Shown here: in pieces, positions 54,297-64,000 of the stretch
How the letters are laid out: the number at the start of each line of letters is the position of its first letter
How positions within the stretch are numbered: the stretch's first letter is position 1
NCBI RefSeq assembly: GCF_037908215.1
Contig: NZ_JBBLZC010000002.1
Coordinates: 124,001-188,000 of the forward strand
DNA: 64,000 nucleotides
Reading direction: 5' to 3'
DNA from: Benzoatithermus flavus
GTDB lineage: Bacteria; Pseudomonadota; Alphaproteobacteria; Geminicoccales; Geminicoccaceae
Translations under genes and position numbers: made by a program
The notes under the pieces: model-generated
Seen by the model: only the letters and a program-made list of their open reading frames with translations
What the model was told of the DNA's origin: nothing
The model's database searches: none

Positions 54297-54325
54297 GGGC
54301 GGCTTCGGCCGCCCATTCCTTTTTC
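54297..54325 (+). terminator. Hairpin with T-run near the end of the Mnh operon
   Basis: GGGCGGC (54297-54303), TTCG tetraloop, GCCGCCC (54308-54314), then ATTCCTTTTTC on the plus strand. It lies 10 bp after the mnhG stop (minus strand), but its T-run faces the plus strand. The 270 bp before it (54027-54296) carry no supported gene; a 43-codon plus frame at 54109-54237 is too short to call. Confidence 0.6.
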
Positions 54326-54704
54326 AATCCGCCTCGCTGGTGCCCGCTCCGGCATCGAGGGTGGCCCAGCCGGTCGGACGTCCGGTCGGCGGCAGCCGGC
54401 CGGCCTCGGCCCGGTTGCGCAGGATGTGCGCCTTCGCGAGCATGTGAGCACTGACGGGAGCGCTCAGGAACAGGAACAGCGCGATCAGGAGTTCGTGCAG
54501 CGAGAGTCGGCCCAACGTCGCTGCGGCATGGGTCATGGAGGCGAGCAGGATGCCGCCCACGCCCAGCGTCGTGGCCTTGGTGGGCGCGTGCAGGCGCTGC
54601 ATCAGGCTCGGCAGCTTGGCGAGCCCATAGGAGCCCATGAGGAGAAAGAAGCTGCCGGCGAGAAGCAGAAACGCCGTCAGAAGCTCGAGCAGGGTTTCCG
54701 TCAT
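54324..54704 (-). CDS. mnhG: Na+/H+ antiporter subunit G
   Basis: 126 aa. Three membrane helices (LLELLTAFLLLAGSFFLLMGSYG, TTLGVGGILLASM, ELLIALFLFLSAPVSAHML) with the family sequence GLAKLPSLMQRLHAPTKATTLGV. MnhG is a small subunit of the multi-protein Mrp/Mnh cation/proton antiporter. Last gene of the operon; the C-terminal ~25 residues are a variable Gly/Pro/Thr tail. Starts 7 nt after the mnhF stop. Confidence 0.92.
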   Translation of the reverse strand: MTETLLELLTAFLLLAGSFFLLMGSYGLAKLPSLMQRLHAPTKATTLGVGGILLASMTHAAATLGRLSLHELLIALFLFLSAPVSAHMLAKAHILRNRAEAGRLPPTGRPTGWATLDAGAGTSEAD

Positions 54705-54711
54705 CGCTCGC

Positions 54712-54981
54712 CTACTCGATCACGTTGCCGCGCAAGAGATACTTGCAGAAGGCGACCGTCGAAACGAAGCCCAGCATCGCCATGACGAGTGCCGCCTCGA
54801 AGAGCACGGCGGTGCCGAGCGCCATCCCGAGCAGCACCACGAGGGCAATCGCGTCGACGACCAGCGTGTCCAGGGCGAGCACGCGGTCGAGCACGTCCGG
54901 TCCGGCCGCGAGGCGGTAAAGGTTGAGCAGGAAGGCGAGCGCCGTGACGGAAAAGGCGATGGCGAGCGTCGCTTCGATCAT
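54712..54981 (-). CDS. mnhF: Na+/H+ antiporter subunit F
   Basis: 89 aa, three helices (IAFSVTALAFLLNLYRLAAG, IALVVLLGMALGTAVLFEAAL, MAMLGFVSTVAFCKYLLRG) with the conserved GPDVLDRVLALDTL between helices 1 and 2. Small membrane subunit of the Mnh complex. Starts in the mnhE stop (4-bp overlap), so translation is coupled. Confidence 0.93.
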   Translation of the reverse strand: MIEATLAIAFSVTALAFLLNLYRLAAGPDVLDRVLALDTLVVDAIALVVLLGMALGTAVLFEAALVMAMLGFVSTVAFCKYLLRGNVIE

Positions 54982-55469
54982 GTGAAGATCTCCAACAGTC
55001 GCGCCTCGTAGCGCGTCTTGATCCCGGCCACGAGCGCATCCGGGTCCGGCACGTCGAGCGCGTGGACGAGAAGAGACCGGCCGTCGGCGGAAAGCTCGGC
55101 GCTGAGCGTGCCGGGAGTGAGCGTGATGGTGGCGGCGAGCACGGTGATCGCCTCGGGCGAGCGCAGCGCCAGGGGTACCGTGACGTACGTGGATCGCAGG
55201 CTGGCGTTGCGGCGGAACAGGACCAGACGCGCCACCTGCAGGTTGGCGGCCACGATGTCCAGAACCGCCACGAGCACATATTCCAGCACCCGATGCGGGC
55301 GACGCAGGCGTGGCCGGTCGGGCCAGAAGGGCTGCGTCACCAGCGGCACCACGAGCCCCAGGACGAGGCCAGTGACGAGACTGCCCGGACCGATCTCGTT
55401 CACGAGCGCCACCCAGACCAGGGCGAGCGTCAGGCTCAGGGCGGGATGCGGCAGGAGACGGGCTCTCAC
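54978..55469 (-). CDS. mnhE: Na+/H+ antiporter subunit E
   Basis: 163 aa with an N-terminal membrane region (LSLTLALVWVALVNEIGPGSLVTGLVLGL), a second hydrophobic part (VLEYVLVAVLDIVAANLQVARLVL) and the family block ATITLTPGTLSAELSADGRSLLVHALDV. GTG start at 55469 overlaps the mnhD stop by 4 bp. Subunit of the Mnh complex. Confidence 0.93.
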   Translation of the reverse strand: MRARLLPHPALSLTLALVWVALVNEIGPGSLVTGLVLGLVVPLVTQPFWPDRPRLRRPHRVLEYVLVAVLDIVAANLQVARLVLFRRNASLRSTYVTVPLALRSPEAITVLAATITLTPGTLSAELSADGRSLLVHALDVPDPDALVAGIKTRYEARLLEIFT

Positions 55470-57001
55470 TGGATCGTCCCTTCGTCAGCGAGCCGTGCCG
55501 GGCCCAGAACGGCCTCGATATAGACCGAAGGCGTGAAGAGCTGGCGCGCGGTCGCCTCCATCGTGGCGATGGTGGGGCCGGCGAAAGCCGCGAGCAGCAT
55601 CGGTGCCGCGACGAGGGCGGCGGCCGCGCACAAGGCGGCGCGATCGCCGGGCCCGTGCGAGGGCTCGGCCGCGGCCGGCTCCCGCTTCCAGAAGACGGTG
55701 CTGCCGGCGCGCACGAAGCCCACGAGCGCCGCGAGGCTCGTGACGAGTATCGTCGCCCACAAGACGGTCCGGGCCGGATGCGCCGCGAGGACCTGCAAGA
55801 TCAGGAGCTTGCCGATGAAGCCCGAGAGCGGCGGTAGGCCCACGGCGGCGATCGCGGCGAGGAAGAACAGCCCGCCCAGAAGATCGGCCTCGACGAAGCC
55901 CGGTGCCGCCACGAGCCCGTCACCGGCGGCACCCCGCCGGCGCGCCACGAGATCGGCGAGGAGGAAGAGGGCGGCACCCGTGAGCGTGCTGTGGACGAGG
56001 TAGTAGAGGCCGGCCGCCGTGCCCGCCTCGGTGAGCAGGCCCAAGGGCAGGAGCAGCATCCCGACCGAGCCCACGAGCGCCCAGACGGCGAGTGCGGTCA
56101 GGCTGCGGCTCGCGAGAACGCCCGTCATGCCGACGACGAGCGTGAGCGCGGCTGCGGGCAGGACGAAAGGCAGGGCGATCCGGGCCGCCGCCCCGGCGGC
56201 GTCGCCGAAGACGAGGATGTAGACGCGCAAGATCGCGTAAGCGCCCACCTTGGTCATGATCGCGAACAGCGCCGCCACCGGAGGTGAGGCCGCGGCGTAG
56301 GTGCCGGGCAGCCAGAAATGGAGCGGGACGAGGGCACCCTTGATCGCGAACACGACGAGCAGCAGCACGGCGCTCAGGCGCAGGAGCGCCTGATCGGCCT
56401 CGGGTACCGTGGGCACGCGCAAGGCCAGGTCGGCCATGTTGAGCGTGCCGGTGACGGCATAGAGCAGGCCGACCGCGAGCAGAAAGAGCGTCGAGCCCGC
56501 GAGGTTGACGGCGACGTATTTCAGGCCCTCGGTGATCCGCCTGGCACCGGCGCCGTGGAGCACGAGGCCGTAGGAGGCGATCAGCAGCACCTCGAAGAAG
56601 ACGAAGAGATTGAAGATGTCGCCGGTGAGGAAGGCGCCGTTCAGGCCCATGAGCTGGAACTGGAACAAGGCGTGGAAGTGCCGGCCGCGCCGGTCCCAGA
56701 AGCTGGCGGCGGCGTAGAGGGCGACGAGCATTGCGAGGACGCTCGTGAGCAGCAGCATCAATGCCGACAGCCGGTCGAGGACGAGGACGATGCCGAACGG
56801 TGCAGGCCAGTCGCCGAGCCGGTAGGAGCGCGGGACCCCGTCGCCCGCGAGCAGCCACAGGCCGAGAGCGACGGCGAGAAGCGCGGCGGTCGATGCGAGC
56901 GAGAACACCCGCTGCAGGACGAGATCGAACCGGGCGGCCGTGACGATGAACGTCGCCACGAGCGCCGGCAGGACGACGGGGACGACGAGCATATGGCTCA
57001 A
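55466..57001 (-). CDS. mnhD: Na+/H+ antiporter subunit D
   Basis: 511 aa, about 14 membrane helices, homologous to NuoN/NuoM-type proton-channel subunits. Conserved charged residues in helices are visible: FVFFEVLLIASYGL (Glu), FAIKGALVPLHFWLPGTYAAA (Lys), IMTKVGAYAILRVYIL (Lys). TTG start at 57001 is preferred because GAGGGGGA lies six bases upstream and TTGA overlaps the mnhC stop; an ATG at 56992 is the alternative. MnhD and MnhA form the proton-translocating core. Confidence 0.93.
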   Translation of the reverse strand: MSHMLVVPVVLPALVATFIVTAARFDLVLQRVFSLASTAALLAVALGLWLLAGDGVPRSYRLGDWPAPFGIVLVLDRLSALMLLLTSVLAMLVALYAAASFWDRRGRHFHALFQFQLMGLNGAFLTGDIFNLFVFFEVLLIASYGLVLHGAGARRITEGLKYVAVNLAGSTLFLLAVGLLYAVTGTLNMADLALRVPTVPEADQALLRLSAVLLLVVFAIKGALVPLHFWLPGTYAAASPPVAALFAIMTKVGAYAILRVYILVFGDAAGAAARIALPFVLPAAALTLVVGMTGVLASRSLTALAVWALVGSVGMLLLPLGLLTEAGTAAGLYYLVHSTLTGAALFLLADLVARRRGAAGDGLVAAPGFVEADLLGGLFFLAAIAAVGLPPLSGFIGKLLILQVLAAHPARTVLWATILVTSLAALVGFVRAGSTVFWKREPAAAEPSHGPGDRAALCAAAALVAAPMLLAAFAGPTIATMEATARQLFTPSVYIEAVLGPARLADEGTIQ

Positions 57002-57342
57002 GGCGCATCCCCCTCGGATCGGACGCGTCCGTCCACATGATCCTGGCCGGTCTCGAGATAGCCGCGTAGGGCCAGGACCACGAGGAGAGCGGTCATCCCG
57101 AACGAGATGACGATGGCAGTCAGCACCAGCGCCTGGGGCAGAGGGTCGGTGTAGCCCGTGGCCTCGGGATCGAGGATCGGCGGCCGGCCCACGGCGAGGC
57201 GGCCCATCGCGAACAGGAACAGGTTGACCGCGTAGGACAGGAAGGTGAGGCCCAGCACCACCGGAAAGGTCCGGGCGCGCAGGATCAGATAGACCCCGAC
57301 CATCGTCAGCACGCCGACACCGCTCGCCATCAGAAGCTCCAT
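56998..57342 (-). CDS. mnhC: Na+/H+ antiporter subunit C
   Basis: 114 aa, NuoK-like, three membrane helices (SGVGVLTMVGVYLILRA, VVLGLTFLSYAVNLFLFAMG, LPQALVLTAIVISFGMTALLVVLAL) with the family block DPLPQALVLTAIVISFGM. Starts one base after the mnhA stop and overlaps mnhD. Confidence 0.94.
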   Translation of the reverse strand: MELLMASGVGVLTMVGVYLILRARTFPVVLGLTFLSYAVNLFLFAMGRLAVGRPPILDPEATGYTDPLPQALVLTAIVISFGMTALLVVLALRGYLETGQDHVDGRVRSEGDAP

Positions 57343-57343
57343 C

Positions 57344-60205
<2,862 letters not shown>

Positions 60206-60330
60206 CGGATCCGGCAGCAGAAGGTTGTCGCGGGATCGGCCCCGTCCGCCTCGCGGTCCGACCGATGATCCCGACGACCGAGATAACGCATGCGAGCCGG
60301 AGGTCAAATCTGCTGCCGGCTTCTCGTATC

Positions 60331-61920
60331 TCAGAAGCCCAAGGCCAGCCCGTCCTTGCGCGGGTCGGAGCCGCCGATCAGAACCCCGCGCCGGCGGTCG
60401 ACCAGGATCACCTGGCCGCCACCCAGCGGTGCCTTGGTGTCGACGACGCGATGGCCGCGCGCGATAAGGCCGGCCCGTGCGGCCCGCCCGATCCCGGCCT
60501 CCGCCTCGAGGTCGCAGGGATAGGCCATGATCCGGGGCGCATCGAGGGCTGCCTGCGGATCGAGCCCGTCGTCGACGAGGCGGGTGATCAGGTGGGCGTG
60601 GCCCACGGGCTGGTAGTCGCCACCTATGACGCCGAAGCTGCACCAGAGCTCGCCGCCCTTGAAGGCGAGGCCCGGAATGATGGTGTGCATCGGCCGCTTG
60701 CCCGGTGCTATCGCGTTCGGGTGCGCGGGATCGAGCCGGAAGGCGCGGCCCCGGCTGTGGAACAGAACACCGGTCTCGGAGCAGACCAGGCCCGAGCCGA
60801 AGCCGTCGTAGAGCGAGTTGATGAAGGAGATGGCGTTGAGATCGCGGTCGACGACGGTGAGGTAGATTGTATCGGGATGAGGCTCGAGCAGCGGCCGGGG
60901 CAGCTCGGTCATGGCCCGCTCGGGGTCGATGCGCTCGGCCAGCGCTCTGGCGTAGGCCTTGTCGAGGAGCCGCATGGTCGGAACCTCGGCCTGGGCCGGA
61001 TCGGCCAGCGCGGCGTCGCGGTCGCGAAACGCGAGCTTGGTCGCTTCGGCCAGAAGATGGAGGCGCAAAGCACCATCGCCCGCCATCTGGCGGGGATCGA
61101 ACCGCTCGAGGATGTTGAGCAGCAGCAGCGCCACGATGCCCTGCCCGTTGGGCGGGCACTCGTAGACCACCACGTCGCCGCGATAGGTCGTGTGGACGGG
61201 GGTGACGAACTCGGCCGCGGCCGCCGCGAAGTCGGCCTCGGTATGCAGGCCGCCGGCCGTCTGGAGCGAAGCCACCATGCGCGCCGCGAGCTCGCCTTCG
61301 TAGAACACGCGCGGGCCTTCGTCCGCGATCCGGCGCAAGGTGCGGGCGAGGGCCGGCAGGCGCACGATCCGGCCCTCCTCGGGCGGCCGTCCGCCCGGCA
61401 GGTAGTAGTCGCGGCCGCCCTGGCTGTACTCGAGCGTGGCGGCATGGCGCCGCCAGTCCCAGGCGACCCGCGGTGTGACGGGGAACCCGTCCTCGGCGCA
61501 ACGGATCGCGGGCTGCAGCAGCTCGCCCAGCGTGCGGGTGCCGTAGGCGTCGAGTAGCGCCGCCCAGCCCGCGACAGCACCGGGCACGGTGACGCTGTGC
61601 GGGCTGCGGTTCCCGATCGTCGTGACGCCGAGGCTCGCGAGCCGCTCGATCGTCATGGCTGCGGGTGCCCGGCCGGAGCCGTTCAGCGCCACCACGCCGC
61701 CCGAGGCCGGGGCATAGAGAGCGAAGCAGTCGCCGCCGATCCCGGTCTGGTGCGGCTCGACCACGCCCAGCACGGCCACGGCGGCGATCGCGGCATCGAC
61801 CGCGTTGCCGCCGGCGCGCAGCACGTCCACGGCCACGAGCGTGGCGAGCGGATGCGAGGTCGCCGCCATGCCGTTCTGGGCATAGGCCGTGGAACGGCCT
61901 GGAAGCTCGAAGTCGCGCAT
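60331..61920 (-). CDS. Gamma-glutamyltransferase-family Ntn hydrolase
   Basis: 529 aa precursor that cleaves itself into two subunits. The nucleophile is Thr351 in EPHPDTIYLTVVDRD, which becomes the N terminus of the small subunit. Other blocks: GGNAVDAAIAAVAVLGVVEPHQTGIGGDCF, VPGAVAGWAALLDAYGT, NGQGIVALLLLNILERFD, NSLYDGFGSGLV, and the acceptor loop GGQVILVDRRRGVLIGGSDPRKDG. No signal peptide is seen, so it may be cytoplasmic, unlike E. coli Ggt, and could use other gamma-glutamyl or acyl substrates. ATG at 61920 follows GAGGACGAGGCCCCG. Confidence 0.9.
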   Translation of the reverse strand: MRDFELPGRSTAYAQNGMAATSHPLATLVAVDVLRAGGNAVDAAIAAVAVLGVVEPHQTGIGGDCFALYAPASGGVVALNGSGRAPAAMTIERLASLGVTTIGNRSPHSVTVPGAVAGWAALLDAYGTRTLGELLQPAIRCAEDGFPVTPRVAWDWRRHAATLEYSQGGRDYYLPGGRPPEEGRIVRLPALARTLRRIADEGPRVFYEGELAARMVASLQTAGGLHTEADFAAAAAEFVTPVHTTYRGDVVVYECPPNGQGIVALLLLNILERFDPRQMAGDGALRLHLLAEATKLAFRDRDAALADPAQAEVPTMRLLDKAYARALAERIDPERAMTELPRPLLEPHPDTIYLTVVDRDLNAISFINSLYDGFGSGLVCSETGVLFHSRGRAFRLDPAHPNAIAPGKRPMHTIIPGLAFKGGELWCSFGVIGGDYQPVGHAHLITRLVDDGLDPQAALDAPRIMAYPCDLEAEAGIGRAARAGLIARGHRVVDTKAPLGGGQVILVDRRRGVLIGGSDPRKDGLALGF

Positions 61921-62035
61921 CGGGGCCTCGTCCTCTCCTCGCGCCGGCGTCATCGGGCGAAGCCCGCCGCCAGCCTCTCACCGCGAGCTTAGCCCGGACG
62001 CCGTGCGCGAGGGAGGGCGATCGGGAGCGGATCCG

Positions 62036-63142
62036 TCAGCCGGCGGCTGCCCCGGTCACCTTGGCGAAGAAGGGCTGGATGGTCGTGAGCTTGCCCCAGG
62101 AGTCGTTCCATGCCGGTCCGGCGCGGACCACCACCAGATCCCGGCTCGGCACGACCAGGATGAAGCTGTCGCCGAGGCCCCAGCCCCAGAAGGCGTCGCC
62201 CGGCACCCCGGCGAGGATACCCGCGCTGTTGTTCCACCACAGAAAGCCGTAATCCTCGGGCGCGCCCGGATATTTGCTCGGGTCGTAGAGCGGCAGGTCG
62301 CGGAGCGCGGCCGGCGTCGTGCCCACCTGCGCGGCGTAGCCCGGCGGCAGGATCTGCTTCGTGCGCCATCGGCCGTCGCGCGCCACGAGGAGCCCGATGC
62401 GCGCCATGGCGTCGACCGAGGCGGAGATGCCCGAGCCGAACTCCCGGCGCAGGAAGCCACGCAGCGTGGTCGGCCGATAGATGTTCTTGCGCCAGCTCAG
62501 CATCGACGTGGCGACGCCGAGGTCGCCGAGGACGCGCTTCTGCAGCACGGTCTTGAGGTCGCTGGCGTAGAGGACGGTGAGGAGATCGGCGAGCCAGTTG
62601 GGACCGCCGTCGCTGTAGGACCACTTGGTGCCGGGCTGGAACAGGAGCCTGCCGAAGCCGCCCGTCTTCTCGAAGCCCGCCGTGTGGGTGGCGAGGTGTC
62701 GGACCGTGATCAGCGGCAGCCAGCTCCTGGTGGAACTGTCCGTGGGCGTGACGTCGATCTCGGGCAGGAGCGGCCGCACCTTCGTGTCGAGCTGAACCTT
62801 CCCGTCCTTGATCGCGAGCCCGAGAAGCACGGAGCCTATCGACTTGGTGGTGGATTTCAGATCGTAGAGCTGCGTCTGGCTGCCCCAGCTCGCGACCTGA
62901 TAGCCGCTCCGGACGATCAGTCCGGAGCCTCCGCGCGCCGTGCCATAGGCCACCGCGTCCGCGAGCGCTTGCGGGTCCATGCCTACCTGCTCGGGTCGCG
63001 CCGTGGCCCATGTGCTTCCCGGCCAGACGAGGGCTGGCGTCACCGTCTGGGAATGGGCCCGTGTCGCGGTGTGTCCCAAAGCCCATGCCGATCCCATGCC
63101 GGCCAGCACCGACCGGCGATTCATCCGCGCAGCACCCGTCAT
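62036..63142 (-). CDS. Exported beta-lactamase-fold serine hydrolase
   Basis: 368 aa. The N terminus (MNRRSVLAGMGSAWALGHTATRAHSQ) is Tat- or Sec-type. The fold is that of class C beta-lactamases and esterases: Ser97-x-x-Lys100 (LKSTTKSIGS), Tyr176-Ser-Asp178 (WSYSDGG, in place of Y-x-N), VRHLATHTAGF, and the C-terminal WGWGLGDSFILVVPSRDLVVVRAG block. It probably hydrolyses an ester or amide in the periplasm; the substrate is unknown and resistance to beta-lactams should not be assumed. Start at 63142 follows GGGGGTGGAACG. Confidence 0.83.
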   Translation of the reverse strand: MTGAARMNRRSVLAGMGSAWALGHTATRAHSQTVTPALVWPGSTWATARPEQVGMDPQALADAVAYGTARGGSGLIVRSGYQVASWGSQTQLYDLKSTTKSIGSVLLGLAIKDGKVQLDTKVRPLLPEIDVTPTDSSTRSWLPLITVRHLATHTAGFEKTGGFGRLLFQPGTKWSYSDGGPNWLADLLTVLYASDLKTVLQKRVLGDLGVATSMLSWRKNIYRPTTLRGFLRREFGSGISASVDAMARIGLLVARDGRWRTKQILPPGYAAQVGTTPAALRDLPLYDPSKYPGAPEDYGFLWWNNSAGILAGVPGDAFWGWGLGDSFILVVPSRDLVVVRAGPAWNDSWGKLTTIQPFFAKVTGAAAG

Positions 63143-63267
63143 CGTTCCACCCCCAAGGAGACCTTCGGGAAGTTAGAGGACGAGCAGGCGCTCTCGGGCG
63201 AGCACGAGCCTTTCCGCGCATCGCGGTACGTGCCGTACGGGCACATCGGAAGGTGAGGGTGTGATGA

Positions 63268-63726
63268 TCAGGCGCGGTGGTAGGGATGGCCAGCGAGAAT
63301 GGTCGTGGCACGGTAGAGCTGCTCGGCCAGCATGACGCGCACGAGGCGATGCGGCCAGGTCATCCGACCGAGGGCGAGGCCGAGATCGGCCGCCCGCAGC
63401 ACGGACTCGGCGAGGCCGTCGGGCCCGCCGATCAGAAACGCCGCCGCGCGTCGGCCCTGGTCGCGCCAGTCGCCGAGCCGCTCGGCGAAGGTCTCGCTGG
63501 TCAGGTCGCGGCCACGCTCGTCGAGCGCCACGACGATGGCACCCGGCGGGATCGCGGCGAGCAGGAGCCCGGCTTCGGCCGCCTTGCGCCGCTCGGGCGG
63601 CACATTGCCGCGCGGCTGGACCTCGATCAGGCGGATCGGCCAGGGACAGCGCCGCGCATAGTCCCGGAACAGCCCATCCGTGAGCGCGTCACGGCTGCGC
63701 CCGACCGCGACGACGAGGAGATCCAA
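63268..63726 (-). CDS. rlmH: 23S rRNA (pseudouridine1915-N3)-methyltransferase RlmH
   Basis: 152 aa SPOUT methyltransferase. MDLLVVAVGRSRD start, VALDERGRDLTSETFAERL, the knot motif AFLIGGPDGLAESVLRAADLGLALGRMTWPHRLVRVMLAEQLYRA, and the C-terminal HPYHRA, all diagnostic. It modifies Psi1915 in the 50S subunit of complete ribosomes. It lies 7 nt after rsfS, the normal arrangement. Confidence 0.96.
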   Translation of the reverse strand: MDLLVVAVGRSRDALTDGLFRDYARRCPWPIRLIEVQPRGNVPPERRKAAEAGLLLAAIPPGAIVVALDERGRDLTSETFAERLGDWRDQGRRAAAFLIGGPDGLAESVLRAADLGLALGRMTWPHRLVRVMLAEQLYRATTILAGHPYHRA

Positions 63727-63733
63727 CGGCGCT

Positions 63734-64000
63734 TCAGCTCGACGCTGTGCCGGCGGTGCGGCGCGGCGGCGCCACCGACCAGAGCTTCTCGATGTCGTAG
63801 AAGGCGCGGGTCTCGGCGCGGAACAGATGGACCAGCACGTCGCCCGCGTCGATCAGGATCCAGCTCGCGGTCGGATCGTCCAGGCCCTCGGCCAGTGCGT
63901 GCTCGTGACCCACCGCCTTCAGGCGCTCGATCAGCTTCTCGGCCATGGCCGCGATGTGGCGCTGCGAGGTGCCGGTCGCCACCACCATGAAGTCGGCGAT
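63734..64000 (-). CDS. rsfS: Ribosomal silencing factor RsfS (5' end outside the window)
   Basis: Codons continue to the right edge of the window (IADFMVVATGTSQRHIAAMAE at the visible start), so the N terminus is missing. The visible ~88 residues are RsfS/Iojap: EKLIERLKAVGHEHALAEGLDDPTASWILIDAGDVLVHLFRAETRAFYDIEKLW. It binds L14 and stops subunit joining in starvation. Upstream of rlmH and probably co-transcribed with it. Confidence 0.95.
   Translation of the reverse strand: MADFMVVATGTSQRHIAAMAEKLIERLKAVGHEHALAEGLDDPTASWILIDAGDVLVHLFRAETRAFYDIEKLWSVAPPRRTAGTASS

Noticed and set aside
62036..63142. Antibiotic-resistance beta-lactamase
   Set aside because: The S-x-x-K and Y-S-D motifs are shared by many esterases and peptidases; nothing points to resistance, and the context is housekeeping.

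Overview
This is one window of a high-GC genome, almost certainly an alphaproteobacterium and probably Rhodospirillales- or Geminicoccales-like. I infer this from gene content and order (RutR with PreTA, CnoX followed by a LON-domain protein and Trm112, PriA divergent from XerC, RlmH next to RsfS, a complete Mnh antiporter operon and a GlgE pathway), not from a database search. Coding density is high. Three stretches look different: a mobile-element scar at about 10.7-13.8 kb, an AT-rich patch at about 30.6-31.1 kb, and a group of small exported-protein genes that follows it.

Region by region. 0-1.4 kb: end of an inositol catabolic cluster (iolE, iolB). 1.4-2.0 kb: a Uma2-type gene. 2.0-8.8 kb: pyrimidine-catabolism genes, namely an M20 N-carbamoyl-amino-acid hydrolase, an NMT1-type ABC importer (binding protein, two permeases, ATPase) and rutR. 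A FitAB/VapBC toxin-antitoxin pair with a 34-bp perfect palindromic operator lies inside this set. 8.9-10.6 kb: catalase. 10.7-13.8 kb: a REP-associated tyrosine transposase that cut a Uma2 gene, broken IS5- and IS630-type transposases, and a decayed VapBC pair. 13.8-16.5 kb: preA and preT. Two RutR-type boxes, identical except for the central two bases when one is reverse-complemented, sit upstream of rutR (8.13 kb) and preT (16.63 kb), so the halves on either side of the scar look like one regulon. 16.8-18.3 kb: a Tat-exported glycosidase-like protein and a small membrane protein.

18.6-29.6 kb: alpha-glucan metabolism, with glgB, a TreS-maltokinase fusion, a double-length GlgE and a divergent alpha-glucosidase. 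Together they turn trehalose into maltose, maltose 1-phosphate, linear glucan and branched glucan. 29.6-30.4 kb: a short RTX protein. 30.6-36.1 kb, the most unusual part: four small exported proteins, a C39-family cysteine peptidase with a signal peptide, and an outer-membrane barrel with an N-terminal coiled coil. The last two match the architecture of FapD and FapF of the Pseudomonas functional-amyloid system. Three of the small proteins share a motif (L-S/T-x-x-Q-M/L-D-x-V/I-x-A-G/S) just after the signal peptide that resembles the leader cleavage site of C39 peptidases. I propose an unrecognised Fap-like export and maturation system.

36.3-52.7 kb: housekeeping genes (priA, xerC, an arylsulfotransferase-like protein, tRNA-Gly(GCC), cnoX, a LON-domain protein, Trm112, DUF971, an SbcCD-like pair without a zinc hook, GST, DUF599, a glutamine-amidotransferase-type hydrolase, an RsuA/RluB-type pseudouridine synthase, rsmD, and an orphan sugar-binding-type protein). 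53.3-60.2 kb: a membrane protein and mnhA(B)CDEFG. 60.3-64 kb: gamma-glutamyltransferase, a beta-lactamase-fold hydrolase, rlmH and the start-truncated rsfS.
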